A stretch of DNA of 64,000 nt from Vibrio navarrensis (lineage in GTDB: Bacteria; Pseudomonadota; Gammaproteobacteria; Enterobacterales; Vibrionaceae): the NCBI RefSeq assembly GCF_015767675.1, contig NZ_CP065217.1, positions 3,100,001-3,164,000 on the forward strand. The letters are read 5' to 3'. The notes below the pieces were generated by a model. The model worked only from the letters and a program-made list of their open reading frames with translations. It made no database searches and was not told the origin of the DNA. Positions 28,471 to 39,441 of this stretch are shown piece after piece (the first letter of the stretch is position 1; every line of letters starts with the position of its first letter). The translations under genes and the position numbers were made by a program.

Positions 28471-28505
28471 ATCCTATCACACAATCTTCAGGAGTCTAGA
28501 CGTCT
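28471..28505 (-). promoter_or_regulatory. metH promoter with MetJ operator
   Basis: A perfect met box AGACGTCT (28498-28505) is directly joined to a second 8-mer AGGAGTCT (28490-28497, 6 of 8 matches), the tandem arrangement MetJ needs. A minus-strand promoter TAGACT-N16-TAGGAT (28498-28493 and 28476-28471) overlaps it. MetJ with S-adenosylmethionine should block RNA polymerase here. Confidence 0.75.
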
Positions 28506-28629
28506 AAAAATTCTAATTACGCCTATTTGATGCGCCTAGCCGATTGATAAAAGAATTAGCAAAAAATGTTTGCTATTTGTGCAGTGAAGAAAGAAAATTT
28601 CGTTCATAATTTGTTACAAAGAGAAGCTC

Positions 28630-29967
28630 ATGTCGGTCTACTACACTCTCTGCTTTTTGTCTGCGGCAGCAATGCTGATTGCGTTCGTTAACAGCAAAAT
28701 CGGCAAAATGCAGACCACCATCGCCATCACGGCGGGTTCTATGGTGCTGTCACTCCTTATCCTCATCGCGGGTCAAAATAATTGGTTTCATCTCACCGAG
28801 ATCGCCACTCAAACGGTATCGAGTATCGACTTTGAAGATTTTCTTCTCAAAGGGATCCTCGGTTTCCTTCTGTTTGCCGGCGGGCTGGGCATTAAGCTTC
28901 CCAACCTCAAAGATCAGAAATGGGAAATTACCGTACTGGCTTTAGGCGCAACTCTGTTTTCTACCTTCTTCATTGGTTTTGTTCTGTATGGTAGTTGCCA
29001 GTTGATCGGCATCCAGTTTGACCTGATTTACTGCTTACTCTTTGGCGCTCTGATTTCCCCAACCGACCCTATCGCGGTGCTGGCCATCGTGAAAAAATTG
29101 CATGCGCCAAAACGCATTTCAACCCAAATTGAAGGCGAATCGCTGTTTAACGACGGCTTTGGTCTGGTGATTTTCGTGACGCTGTTCACCATCGCTTTCG
29201 GTAGCGAAGCCCCCACTGTCGGCAGCGTGACCATGCTGTTTATCCAAGAAGCGATTGGGGGCATTGTCTATGGCTTCGCTTTGGGTCTGCTGTTTCACTA
29301 CCTGATCTGCGCGACCGATGACCACTCGATGGAGCTCTTGCTCACCATCGGTGTGCCCACCGCAGGCTATGCGTTTGCTGAAGTGATCCACGTTTCTGGT
29401 CCACTGGCGATGGTGGTTTCAGGCATCATGATGGGCAACTGGACGCGATTCATCGGCTTTTCTAAGGAGAGTGAAGATCACTTGGATCACTTCTGGGAGC
29501 TGGTGGACGAATTCTTAAACGGGGTACTATTCCTGCTGATCGGCATGTCAATGTTGCTGTTTAAGTTCCATCAGGAAGACTGGATCATGATGGCGATTGC
29601 GGTACCTTTGGTATTGGTCGCACGTTATTTGAGCGTCTTTATCTCATACATTGGTTTTAAGCGTTTTCGCAGCTACAACCCTTGGTCAATTCGTATTTTA
29701 ACCTGGGGCGGCTTACGCGGCGGCCTAGCGCTGGCCATGGCGCTGTCGATTCCTAGCGGCATTTGGGTAATTGAAGATAAGCTGATTGACGTCAAAGAGT
29801 TTATTCTGGTTATGACCTACGCGGTCGTGGTGTTCTCCATTCTCATCCAAGGCTCAACCATTACCCCTATGATTGAGAAAGCCAAAAAAGCTGAAGCCGA
29901 CTACGAAAGTAAACAAGCGGAAAAAGACCTCGCTACAGGTGAAAACGCTCAATCTCAGCACCCGTAA
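28630..29967 (+). CDS. CPA1-family Na+/H+ antiporter (NhaP/YjcE-like)
   Basis: A 445-residue inner-membrane protein with about 12 segments. Conserved CPA1 blocks are present: LLFAGGLGIKLPNL, the ion-site motif SPTDPIAVLAIVKKL and EGESLFNDGFGLVIFV with its Asn-Asp pair. It should exchange Na+ (or K+) for protons in pH and salt tolerance. It ends in a hydrophilic Lys/Glu tail without a TrkA-C domain. It is divergent from metH and followed by a strong terminator, so it is monocistronic. Confidence 0.92.
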   Translation: MSVYYTLCFLSAAAMLIAFVNSKIGKMQTTIAITAGSMVLSLLILIAGQNNWFHLTEIATQTVSSIDFEDFLLKGILGFLLFAGGLGIKLPNLKDQKWEITVLALGATLFSTFFIGFVLYGSCQLIGIQFDLIYCLLFGALISPTDPIAVLAIVKKLHAPKRISTQIEGESLFNDGFGLVIFVTLFTIAFGSEAPTVGSVTMLFIQEAIGGIVYGFALGLLFHYLICATDDHSMELLLTIGVPTAGYAFAEVIHVSGPLAMVVSGIMMGNWTRFIGFSKESEDHLDHFWELVDEFLNGVLFLLIGMSMLLFKFHQEDWIMMAIAVPLVLVARYLSVFISYIGFKRFRSYNPWSIRILTWGGLRGGLALAMALSIPSGIWVIEDKLIDVKEFILVMTYAVVVFSILIQGSTITPMIEKAKKAEADYESKQAEKDLATGENAQSQHP

Positions 29968-29989
29968 CCGACAAGGTTAAACCCGGTTT

Positions 29990-30015
29990 AAAAGGAGGCA
30001 AATTTGCCTCCTTTT
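29990..30015. terminator. Palindromic terminator behind the antiporter gene
   Basis: A 26-base perfect palindrome built from AAAAGGAGGCAAA and its complement, with T- and A-runs at the ends. It lies 22 bases after the antiporter stop and can also face plsC. The bases from here to 30148 show nothing else recognisable. Confidence 0.88.
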
Positions 30016-30148
30016 CTATACCAAGCAAAATCAACGCTCAGCCAGTCAACGAGAAGATCACCACGCAGATTGTTCTTCTACGCGCTTAGTCATGTTGTCT
30101 ATTGTTAAACTCAACCGCTAGGTACAAAACTGGCCCTGATAATTATCT

Positions 30149-30874
30149 CTACTTGGCGTTGCGCTGCTTCACTTCCGCATCTAGGCTCTCGAGTTTCTCT
30201 TTCATTTGCTCGTGACACAGTTGCGCCAGTTCGCGCAGGTTCTCTTTAGCGTATCCTTCGGTGCTGATCGGAGGCAACATTTCGACAATCACATGACCAT
30301 TGTTACAACGGTTCAGTTTAAGGTGATCGGTTGAGCTACAGACGATAGGAATGATAGGCACACCAGCACCAATCGCGGCGTGAAATGCCCCCGTTTTGAA
30401 CGGCAGCAGGCCACGGCCACGCGAACGGGTACCTTCAGGGAACATCCACACAGAGACGTCAGAGGCTTTCATGCTGGCCACCACTTGGTCTATGGTGCCT
30501 TTCGCTTTAGTGCGGTTCGCGCGGTCAATCAAGATATTGCCAGTTAACCAGTACAATTGACCGAAAAACGGAATCCAAACGAGGCTTTTCTTGCCGACGG
30601 TCACCACCTTCGGGGTCACAGCGGTTGAAACGGTAAACAAGTCCCAGTTGTTCTGGTGGTTAGCAATATAAATGTGCTGACCACGCTGGTAAGCGTCCTC
30701 TGGGATGCGCAGTTCCAGTTTGATGCCATACACCGACGCCATTTTGGCAAACAGGCGGCCAAAGGTAAAAACATGCTTCGGATTACGCGGGCTAAGTAAG
30801 CAGTAGCCGCAGCCGAAGACAAACATCACAATCGCAAATAGCGCTGTTGCCAAGATACGTAAAAGGGCAATCAT
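30149..30874 (-). CDS. plsC: 1-acyl-sn-glycerol-3-phosphate acyltransferase PlsC
   Basis: A 241-residue membrane-bound acyltransferase that makes phosphatidic acid from lysophosphatidic acid. The catalytic block NHQNNWDLF (an NHQSxxD-type HX4D motif, about residue 72) and the FPEGTRSRGRG block (about 145) are present. The N-terminal hydrophobic stretch MIALLRILATALFAIVMFVF supports the ATG at 30874 rather than the longer frame to 31003, which crosses the murA terminator. It is set apart from murA by that terminator. Confidence 0.93.
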   Translation of the reverse strand: MIALLRILATALFAIVMFVFGCGYCLLSPRNPKHVFTFGRLFAKMASVYGIKLELRIPEDAYQRGQHIYIANHQNNWDLFTVSTAVTPKVVTVGKKSLVWIPFFGQLYWLTGNILIDRANRTKAKGTIDQVVASMKASDVSVWMFPEGTRSRGRGLLPFKTGAFHAAIGAGVPIIPIVCSSTDHLKLNRCNNGHVIVEMLPPISTEGYAKENLRELAQLCHEQMKEKLESLDAEVKQRNAK

Positions 30875-30963
30875 TCTGTTCTCCAGATGCCGATGAGATA
30901 AATAACCTAAATGTGTTTTGAGCAATAATTTGCCCAATTGATTCGCTGCGGGAAGCGGCTCAT

Positions 30964-30989
30964 AAAAAAGCCGAAACCTGAGTTTCGGC
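30964..30989 (-). terminator. Terminator behind murA
   Basis: Stem GCCGAAAC (30970-30977) / GTTTCGGC (30982-30989), loop CTGA on the plus strand, with a T6 run on the minus strand. It ends the mla-ibaG-murA transcript 20 bases after the murA stop. Confidence 0.9.
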
Positions 30990-31009
30990 TCTAGTTGAAT
31001 CAAGTCAGT

Positions 31010-32540
<1,531 letters not shown>

Positions 32541-32543
32541 AAT

Positions 32544-32861
32544 TTACCCCTGATAACTTTGAATATGTCCGGCAACCACAGTTTCGACGTTACTTAGTTG
32601 AAACAGTGTGCGCAACTGCGCTGGCACGAAACTGAGCATTATATGACAGTTTTGTCGTTTTGCATGCTCTATTAAGTGAATTAGCATCACCATTCCGGCA
32701 GAATCCACCCGTTTGATCTCAGCCAAAGAGCATTCCACCTGCGTCGCGCCGGGCTTCCAATGCTGGGCAAATTGCCACAATGACGGCACTTCGTCACGAT
32801 CTAAATCTCCGCGAAGAGCGATTTTATCTGCAGCGATTTGCTGCCATTGTGCCTGCGCCAT
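32544..32861 (-). CDS. mlaB: MlaB, STAS-domain subunit of the lipid transporter
   Basis: A 105-residue STAS protein that stabilises the MlaF ATPase dimer in the MlaFEDB complex. The VDSAGMVMLIHLIEHAK stretch is the STAS signature with the Thr/Ser site. The true start is the ATG at 32861, which overlaps the mlaC stop (TAATG). A longer in-frame extension runs through mlaC and is a shadow. Confidence 0.93.
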   Translation of the reverse strand: MAQAQWQQIAADKIALRGDLDRDEVPSLWQFAQHWKPGATQVECSLAEIKRVDSAGMVMLIHLIEHAKRQNCHIMLSFVPAQLRTLFQLSNVETVVAGHIQSYQG

Positions 32862-33496
32862 TAATTTTTTACCTCGAAGCGGATTGGCTGCGCCGCCAAC
32901 TGTTCCAGTTCTTTTGCAACGGCCAACACGCCCTCTTGGCGAATCTTGCCATTCCACTCGGACTGTTTGCTAGAAAGTAAACTGATCCCTTCTGCCACCA
33001 TGTCAAACGCTTGCCACTCACCATCTTTTTCTTTACGCAGCTTGAACTCCAGTTTGATGTTCGGCCTTGGAGAGTCAATGATATCGACCTTAATGCTAGT
33101 AATGCGTTTCGAGTCGTCCAGTGGCGGCTCTGGGCCAAACTCGACTTTCTGATCGGTATATTGCGTGAGTACTTGGGCGTAAGAAGTCACCAAATAGGCA
33201 CGAAACGCGGTAATAAACTCACCTACGTCTTCTCGCTTCGCCCCTTTCAAATTGGGGCCTAATAATTTTAGCGCCGCGTATTTGTCGTTGATGTAAGGCA
33301 TCAATTCCTCTTCGACCACCACTTTGAGGTGCTCAGGATTTTTCTGGATCAGCGCTTGATCGGCGGCCAAACGCTGAAAGGTTGTCTGAGAAACTTGCTT
33401 CATCATCTTATAAGGATCGGTTTTATCGATCTCTTGTGCTGAGACATTGACGCTCAGCAGCAGTAACGTGACTGCCACGAATAAACGTTGCAACAT
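32861..33496 (-). CDS. mlaC: MlaC, periplasmic phospholipid shuttle
   Basis: A 211-residue protein with signal peptide MLQRLFVAVTLLLLSVNVSA and a Ttg2D/MlaC fold. It carries phospholipid between the outer-membrane MlaA and the inner-membrane MlaFEDB complex. It starts two bases after mlaD, inside the usual mlaFEDCB order. The mature N-terminus QEIDKTDPYKMMKQVSQTTFQRL is typical. Confidence 0.95.
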   Translation of the reverse strand: MLQRLFVAVTLLLLSVNVSAQEIDKTDPYKMMKQVSQTTFQRLAADQALIQKNPEHLKVVVEEELMPYINDKYAALKLLGPNLKGAKREDVGEFITAFRAYLVTSYAQVLTQYTDQKVEFGPEPPLDDSKRITSIKVDIIDSPRPNIKLEFKLRKEKDGEWQAFDMVAEGISLLSSKQSEWNGKIRQEGVLAVAKELEQLAAQPIRFEVKN

Positions 33497-33498
33497 AG

Positions 33499-33987
33499 TT
33501 ATTCCTTCTTCGACTCTTCTTTGTTCCCTACACTGTAGAGCACTTGTCCTATCAAATCTTCTAACACTAAGGCAGACTTGGTATCTTCAATGAAATCACC
33601 GTCTTTGAGCATTTGCTCGTCGTCAAAGACAAACCCCGGAACCAGACCGATATACTGCTCACCAATCAGTCCCGACGTTAGAATCTGCACACTGGACGTC
33701 TCTGGAAACTGGTTGTATCGGCTGCTGATCGAGAGTGTGACAATCGGTACTAAGGTCTGCGGGTTAAGCTCGATAGAAGAGACTCGGCCAATCACCACGC
33801 CACCCACTTTCACCGGTGAACGTACTTTAAGGCTGCCAATGTTATCGAACTCCGCTTTGAGCGCGTAACTATCGCCTGAACCTAAGCCTTTTACGTCAGC
33901 AACCTGAAAAATCATCACTAATATTGCGCAAATTCCTGCTAAGACGAAACTGCCAACCCATAATTCTGTTTTGCGTGTTTGTTGCAT
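33499..33987 (-). CDS. mlaD: MlaD, MCE-domain substrate-binding subunit
   Basis: A 162-residue inner-membrane anchored protein with one membrane helix (about residues 10-30) and a single MCE domain (YALKAEFDNIGSLKVRSPVKVGGVVIGRV). Six copies form the periplasmic ring of the Mla complex. The length is slightly below the 183 residues of E. coli MlaD, mostly at the C-terminus. It lies 2 bases behind mlaE. Confidence 0.95.
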   Translation of the reverse strand: MQQTRKTELWVGSFVLAGICAILVMIFQVADVKGLGSGDSYALKAEFDNIGSLKVRSPVKVGGVVIGRVSSIELNPQTLVPIVTLSISSRYNQFPETSSVQILTSGLIGEQYIGLVPGFVFDDEQMLKDGDFIEDTKSALVLEDLIGQVLYSVGNKEESKKE

Positions 33988-33989
33988 GA

Positions 33990-34778
33990 TTAGTTCCCAA
34001 ACATCAGTGCGGTCAGTACGAAGTCAAGCCCCAGTACTGCCAGAGAAGAGTGTACCACCGTGCGCGTTGTCGCACGGCTAATGCCTTCCGAAGTTGGAAC
34101 GGCATCGTATCCATTAAATAACGCTATCCAGGTGACGGTGATAGCAAAGAAAACGCACTTGATCATGCTATTGCCGATATCTTGCCCAAGCTCAACCGAA
34201 GCCTGCATTGCCGACCAGAAACTGCCATGATCAATGCCTTTCCAATCGACACCAACCAATTGCCCCCCCCAGATCCCGACGGCCATAAAAATCATCGCCA
34301 GCAACGGCATGGAGATTAGCCCAGCCCACAAACGAGGCGCAATCACCCGCTTAAGCGGATCAACCGCCATCATCTCCATGCTGGATAGCTGCTCGGTGGC
34401 TTTCATCAAACCAATTTCAGCCGTGAGTGCCGAACCTGCTCGTCCGGCAAACAGCAATGCCGTGACCACGGGGCCAAGCTCACGCAGTAGCGAGAGTGCC
34501 ACCATCTGCCCTAAGCTGCCTTCGGCACCGTAATCGACCAGAATCACATACCCTTGCAGGCTCAGCACCATGCCGATAAACAGGCCTGAAACCACGATGA
34601 TCGCCAGCGATTGTACGCCGACGCTGTGGACTTGCTTCACTAACAATGGCAGGTTTTTCAGAGGTTGCGGGCGTGTGAATACTGCGCCGAACAACATCAG
34701 GCTCGCCCGTCCAAATGACTCACAAATCGCCATCAAACGGCGTCCGACCCCAGAAACAAAGTTGATCAATTCAGACAT
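33990..34778 (-). CDS. mlaE: MlaE, permease subunit
   Basis: A 262-residue MlaE/YrbE permease with about five membrane segments and the conserved stretch [50 protein letters not shown]. It forms the membrane core of the phospholipid transporter. The ATG at 34778 overlaps the mlaF stop by 8 bases and gives the usual length; the upstream extension to 34910 lies in mlaF and is rejected. Confidence 0.95.
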   Translation of the reverse strand: MSELINFVSGVGRRLMAICESFGRASLMLFGAVFTRPQPLKNLPLLVKQVHSVGVQSLAIIVVSGLFIGMVLSLQGYVILVDYGAEGSLGQMVALSLLRELGPVVTALLFAGRAGSALTAEIGLMKATEQLSSMEMMAVDPLKRVIAPRLWAGLISMPLLAMIFMAVGIWGGQLVGVDWKGIDHGSFWSAMQASVELGQDIGNSMIKCVFFAITVTWIALFNGYDAVPTSEGISRATTRTVVHSSLAVLGLDFVLTALMFGN

Positions 34779-35574
34779 GGTCAAATAAATCCTTCTCAAT
34801 GCTCTGGGCGGGAAAGCGAAATGGCACCGGGCCATCGGCGTCACCCTGCAAAAATTGCTGGACACGCGGATCGCGGTTGTCTCGCAACTCCTCCGGCGTG
34901 CCTTTCGCAATCACTTTGCCATCGGCCAGCAGATAGACCCAGTCAGCAATGCTCATCACTTCAGGGACGTCGTGGGAAACGACGATGGAAGTCACGCCAA
35001 GCGCCTGATTGAGATTGCGAATAAGCTCAACCAATACCCCCATGGTGATCGGATCTTGGCCGACAAAAGGCTCATCAAACATGATCAAATCCGGATCGAG
35101 CGCAATCGCACGCGCTAACGCCGCGCGGCGAGCCATGCCTCCGGAGAGTTCGCTTGGCATCAAGGTCGAAGCCCCTCTCAAACCGACCGCTTCGAGCTTT
35201 AACAGCACTAAGGTACGAATCAGTTCTTCAGACAATTGGGTGTGTTCTCGCAGCGGAAAAGCGACGTTGTCAAACACGTTGAGATCGGTAAACAGCGCCC
35301 CAGACTGGAACAGCATGCTCATTTTCTTGCGCGCTTGATAGAGCTTACTGCGCGATAACGCTGGGATATTGTCACCATCAAACCAGATTTCGCCCGCTTC
35401 GGGCAAAATTTGTCCGCCGATCAAACGCAGTAAGGTGGTTTTACCAATTCCGGACGGCCCCATGATCGCGGTGACTTTGCCTTTCGGAACCTCAAGGTCA
35501 ACGTGATCAAAGATCAGCCGCTGGCCTCGGGAGAAAGTCAGCCCTTTAATGGTAACTAAATCGTTGTTCGACAT
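34771..35574 (-). CDS. mlaF: MlaF, ATPase subunit
   Basis: A 267-residue ABC ATPase with Walker [10 protein letters not shown] (about 39-47), signature LSGGMARR and Walker B LIMFDEPF. It powers the Mla system, which keeps phospholipids out of the outer leaflet of the outer membrane. It is the first gene of the mlaFEDCB-ibaG-murA cluster, and its promoter must lie in the 35575-35889 gap. Confidence 0.96.
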   Translation of the reverse strand: MSNNDLVTIKGLTFSRGQRLIFDHVDLEVPKGKVTAIMGPSGIGKTTLLRLIGGQILPEAGEIWFDGDNIPALSRSKLYQARKKMSMLFQSGALFTDLNVFDNVAFPLREHTQLSEELIRTLVLLKLEAVGLRGASTLMPSELSGGMARRAALARAIALDPDLIMFDEPFVGQDPITMGVLVELIRNLNQALGVTSIVVSHDVPEVMSIADWVYLLADGKVIAKGTPEELRDNRDPRVQQFLQGDADGPVPFRFPAQSIEKDLFDHV

Positions 35575-35889
35575 AGTCTCTCTTGTCAGTGTTGGTTAGA
35601 TGGGTCTTCAATTTGAGTTGCCATCATAAGCAGATTAGTTAGTAATTAAAAGCACTGTTCGATTAAATAACTCGCACAGAATCGTCACATCTTGCACACA
35701 AATTGGCGTTGCAATCCTCTGCAGGATAGCAAATGTAAAGCATACACGAGTGCACGGCGTGCCGTATAAAGCGCTAACGAAATCCTAATCCAGTCGTAAT
35801 TTGTTACTTGTTTGTCTTCCCTTTTTTCACTCAAAAAGTCAAAATTAGCGGTTAAACCTTCAACTCAATATAACTTTCTGGGAATCATC
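35575..35889. other. Intergenic region between mlaF and yrbG
   Basis: A 315-base AT-rich spacer between two divergent operons. It should hold the promoters of both mla and yrbG-kds-lpt, but I could not pick out convincing -35/-10 pairs. A small inverted repeat ATCCT-CTGC-AGGAT is present near 35715. No gene is supported: the reading frame from 35812 is only an extension of yrbG. Confidence 0.6.
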
Positions 35890-36855
35890 ATGCTCGAAGC
35901 CATCGCGCTACTTATCGTCGGTCTTGTTCTACTGGTCTGGAGTGCAGACAAACTTGTGTTTGGTTCTGCCGCTTTAGCTCGCAACATGGGCATTTCACCG
36001 CTGGTGATCGGCATGACCATTTTGGCCATGGGCTCGTCAGCACCAGAAATGATGGTTTCGGCCACTGCGGCGTTAGAGGGCAAAACCGACACCGCTGTGG
36101 GGAACGTATTGGGTTCAAACATTGCCAACATCGCCTTAATTCTCGGCATCACTGCTTTGATTAAGCCGTTGTCGATCAGCTCTGCTATTGTGCGTCGTGA
36201 GCTACCTTTGATGATCGCCGTGACTGTGCTGTCTGGCATCTTGCTCTGGGACAGTCACTTAGGGTTTTACGAAGGCATTCTACTGTTTGCTCTCTTCGGT
36301 GTATTTTTATTTGCCATGCTGCAGATCAGCAAAAAAGAGCAACAGCGCGGTGATGCATTCTTAGACGAGCAAGCGTCGGAAATCCCACAAGGGGTGAGCA
36401 ACGGCAAAGCTGGCCTGTGGATCGTCGTCGGCCTGATATTGCTACCTCTGGCCGCCGATATGCTGGTCGATAATGCTGTGGTGATTGCCAAACATTTTGG
36501 TATGAGTGATCTGGTCATCGGCCTGACCATTATCGCGGTCGGCACCAGCCTGCCAGAACTCGCCGCGTCTCTCGCTGGGGTGCTCAAAGGCGAAGATGAC
36601 ATGGCAGTGGGCAACATTATCGGTTCTAACGTGTTTAATATTCTTGCGGTGATGGGATTACCGGGCATTCTCAACCCATCCGTCTTAAGCGAATATGCGA
36701 TGGGACGCGATTTCTGGGTGATGCTAGCTATTTCGTTGTTACTCGTGGTCATGGCACTGGGTAAATCTCGCAGTATCAGTCGCATCGAAGGCGGCATCCT
36801 GATGATCTGTTTTGTCACTTATCAAAGCTATCTATTGATGAACATGACCGCTTAA
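35890..36855 (+). CDS. yrbG: Ca2+/Na+ antiporter family protein YrbG
   Basis: A 321-residue CaCA-family exchanger with ten membrane segments in two inverted halves. Each half has the ion-binding repeat: GMTILAMGSSAPEMMVS...GNVLGSNIANI and GLTIIAVGTSLPELAAS...GNIIGSNVFNI. It probably exchanges Na+ for Ca2+ in the inner membrane; in E. coli its physiological role is unclear. It starts the operon leading into kdsD, as in E. coli. Confidence 0.93.
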   Translation: MLEAIALLIVGLVLLVWSADKLVFGSAALARNMGISPLVIGMTILAMGSSAPEMMVSATAALEGKTDTAVGNVLGSNIANIALILGITALIKPLSISSAIVRRELPLMIAVTVLSGILLWDSHLGFYEGILLFALFGVFLFAMLQISKKEQQRGDAFLDEQASEIPQGVSNGKAGLWIVVGLILLPLAADMLVDNAVVIAKHFGMSDLVIGLTIIAVGTSLPELAASLAGVLKGEDDMAVGNIIGSNVFNILAVMGLPGILNPSVLSEYAMGRDFWVMLAISLLLVVMALGKSRSISRIEGGILMICFVTYQSYLLMNMTA

Positions 36856-36876
36856 TCGATCCGCTGAGGAGTAAAC

Positions 36877-37848
36877 ATGGCACTTTCGTTTGATTATCGT
36901 ACCGTCGCACAGCAAGTTTTAACCACGGAAATCCGGGGGCTAGAACAACTCGCGCAATACTTTGATCAGCAGTTTGAACAAGCCTGCGAGCTAATGCTGC
37001 ACAATCAAGGCAAAGTGGTGGTGATGGGCATGGGCAAATCAGGTCACATCGGCAAAAAGATTGCGGCGTCGCTTGCCAGCACGGGCACCTCCGCATTTTT
37101 TGTTCATCCAGGCGAAGCCGCGCATGGCGACCTGGGTATGATCGAACGTGGTGATATCGTGCTTGCGATCTCCAACTCAGGTGAATCTTCGGAAATTCTC
37201 GCGCTTTTTTCGGTGCTCAAACGGCTGAGTATCCGCATTATCAGCATGACCGGAAATCCAAGTTCAACCATGGCCAAGCTGGCGGATTTCCACCTGCAGA
37301 TCACCGTGCCAGAAGAAGCCTGTCCACTCGGACTCGCCCCCACCACCAGCACCACCGCGACCTTAGTGATGGGCGATGCGATTGCGGTTGCTCTTTTGCA
37401 AGCCAGAGGCTTTACCGCCGAAGATTTCGCCCTGTCACACCCTGGCGGTGCACTGGGGAGAAAACTGCTCCTCAAGTTGTCCGATATTATGCACACAGGT
37501 CACGCCTTGCCTAAAGTTAACCCAGAGGCTTTGGTGCGTGATGCGCTGTTGGAAATTTCGCAAAAAGGCCTTGGCATGACAGCGATTGTCGATGAAAGTG
37601 ACCACTTACTCGGTATTTTTACCGACGGCGATCTACGCCGCATTCTCGATAAACGTATCGACATTCACAGTGCGAAAATTGGCGACGTCATGACGGAGCG
37701 TCCAACCGTCGCGGATCCCAATCTGCTGGCAGTCGAAGGGCTTAATTTGATGCAGAAGAAAAAAATTAACGGTTTGATGCTGTGCCAACAAGGTAAATTG
37801 GTCGGCGCGCTGAACATGCACGACCTACTTAAAGCCGGAGTGATGTAA
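36877..37848 (+). CDS. kdsD: D-arabinose-5-phosphate isomerase KdsD
   Basis: A 323-residue protein with an N-terminal SIS domain (VVMGMGKSGHIGKKIAASLASTG) and two C-terminal CBS repeats (about 205-320). It converts ribulose-5-phosphate to arabinose-5-phosphate, the first step to Kdo of LPS. The ATG is preceded by GAGGAG. Its stop overlaps the kdsC start by one base, consistent with pathway partners made together. Confidence 0.96.
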   Translation: MALSFDYRTVAQQVLTTEIRGLEQLAQYFDQQFEQACELMLHNQGKVVVMGMGKSGHIGKKIAASLASTGTSAFFVHPGEAAHGDLGMIERGDIVLAISNSGESSEILALFSVLKRLSIRIISMTGNPSSTMAKLADFHLQITVPEEACPLGLAPTTSTTATLVMGDAIAVALLQARGFTAEDFALSHPGGALGRKLLLKLSDIMHTGHALPKVNPEALVRDALLEISQKGLGMTAIVDESDHLLGIFTDGDLRRILDKRIDIHSAKIGDVMTERPTVADPNLLAVEGLNLMQKKKINGLMLCQQGKLVGALNMHDLLKAGVM

Positions 37849-38405
37849 TGACCCACTCAGTTGAAACGTTATACGGCCCTGTCGAGTCGGCGGTTTTTGC
37901 TATCGCCAAAGAGATCAAACTGCTGATCTGCGATGTGGATGGCGTCTTTTCCGATGGCCTTATCTACATGGGTAACGACGGTGAAGAGTTGAAGACATTC
38001 CATACTCGTGATGGCTATGGGGTGAAATCGTTGATGAACGCCGGCATTGAAATCGCCATCATCACGGGCCGCCGCTCACAGATCGTTGAAAATCGGATGA
38101 AAGCCTTAGGCATTTCCCTGATTTATCAAGGGCAAGATGACAAAGTGAAGGCCTATGCAGATATTTGTGACAAATTGTCCATCAGCCCACAGCAGACAGG
38201 TTATATTGGTGACGATCTGATAGACTGGCCAGTAATGGAAAAAGTCGCACTCCAAGTATGTGTTGCCGATGGTCACCCACTGCTCGCTCAACGAGCCAAC
38301 TATGTGACCCGAATCAAAGGCGGTCATGGTGCCGTCCGCGAAGTGTGTGATCTGATTTTGCAGGCACGCGATGAGCTGGATGCTCACAAGGGTTTGAGTA
38401 TATGA
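37848..38405 (+). CDS. kdsC: 3-deoxy-D-manno-octulosonate 8-phosphate phosphatase KdsC
   Basis: A 185-residue HAD-superfamily phosphatase. The nucleophile motif is LLICDVDGVFSDG (about residues 25-37), followed by IITGRRS and GDDLIDWPVM. It removes phosphate from Kdo-8-phosphate. The absence of a cap domain fits the tetrameric C0 HAD class. It overlaps lptC by 4 bases (ATGA). Confidence 0.96.
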   Translation: MTHSVETLYGPVESAVFAIAKEIKLLICDVDGVFSDGLIYMGNDGEELKTFHTRDGYGVKSLMNAGIEIAIITGRRSQIVENRMKALGISLIYQGQDDKVKAYADICDKLSISPQQTGYIGDDLIDWPVMEKVALQVCVADGHPLLAQRANYVTRIKGGHGAVREVCDLILQARDELDAHKGLSI

Positions 38406-38965
38406 GTGTCGCCCGCATCCTATATGTACTGCTCTTTTTTGTTGCGTCTTGGTCGGCTTATTACTTATATAGTCAACGCGAAGCACAGACGATTCAGGTG
38501 GCACCTAACCTTGAATTGCCAATATTCAGTGGAACGGCGCTGAAGAACACCAGTTACAATGAATATGGCCTACGCAGTCACCAGATCGCGTCGTCGCATC
38601 TGGATCACTACGCCAAAAGCGGTGATACCATTTTTGAGAATCCGACACTGGCTATCTACCGTGACGGCGAAGCGTTAGAGTGGAAAGTCAGCGCCAAACG
38701 CGCGGTACTCAACGAGAAACAGGTTCTGACCCTTTACGATAATGTCCTGATGCAAAATCTGTTGCCGGATGCGAGTTTTGATACCCTGGCCACCGCCAAG
38801 CTGGAGATTGATCTGGCCAATCGTGATTTTCGCGCCGATCAGCAAGTCCTGCTGGTTGGCCCACAATTTGAAACAAGCGGAGCGGCAATGCAAGGCAACC
38901 TGCAAACCAATACCGCCACTCTGTATAATAAAGTTCAAGGTAGATATGAGACCCTTACACCTTAG
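38402..38965 (+). CDS. lptC: LPS export protein LptC
   Basis: A 187-residue bitopic protein with an N-terminal membrane anchor (about residues 5-22) and a periplasmic beta-jellyroll. It receives LPS from LptB2FG and passes it to LptA. The frame is in the universal kdsC-lptC-lptA order and overlaps lptA by 20 bases, so translation is probably coupled. Confidence 0.94.
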   Translation: MSVARILYVLLFFVASWSAYYLYSQREAQTIQVAPNLELPIFSGTALKNTSYNEYGLRSHQIASSHLDHYAKSGDTIFENPTLAIYRDGEALEWKVSAKRAVLNEKQVLTLYDNVLMQNLLPDASFDTLATAKLEIDLANRDFRADQQVLLVGPQFETSGAAMQGNLQTNTATLYNKVQGRYETLTP

Positions 38966-39440
38966 CCTCTTTGCATTCGTTTTAGCTGCCCCAAGCGCCT
39001 TTGCGCTCAAATCGGATACTCAGCAACCTGTCTACATCGATTCTAATTCTCAACAATTAGATATGCGCAGCAATCAGGTCATTTTTGAAGGGAATGTCTC
39101 GCTCAAACAAGGCAGCATTAGCATTAACGCCGAGCGGATTGTCGTCACCCGCGACAAAGAAAAAAACGCCATCCATAAAATTGAGGCATTTGGTAAACCC
39201 GCGACGTTTTCACAACTGACAGACGATGGTCGCACGCTAAGTGGCAAAGCCAACCAATTGGATTACGAAGTCACTTCCGATCAATTGGTGATGCTTGGCC
39301 AAGCGGAGCTGTCTCAAGATGGTAATGTAATCAAAGGCTCGTCGATCAAATACCAAATCGCGCAGCAGAAATTGATTGCCGACAGCTCAAACAATGAGCG
39401 CGTCACTACCGTATTACAACCAAGTCAGGCGAATAACTAA
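38946..39440 (+). CDS. lptA: Periplasmic LPS bridge protein LptA
   Basis: A 164-residue protein with signal peptide [20 protein letters not shown] and an OstA/LptA jellyroll domain ([30 protein letters not shown]). It forms the periplasmic bridge that carries LPS from LptC to LptD. The ATG at 38946 gives the clean signal peptide; the extended frame to 38769 lies in lptC and is rejected. Confidence 0.95.
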   Translation: MRPLHLSLFAFVLAAPSAFALKSDTQQPVYIDSNSQQLDMRSNQVIFEGNVSLKQGSISINAERIVVTRDKEKNAIHKIEAFGKPATFSQLTDDGRTLSGKANQLDYEVTSDQLVMLGQAELSQDGNVIKGSSIKYQIAQQKLIADSSNNERVTTVLQPSQANN

Positions 39441-39441
39441 C

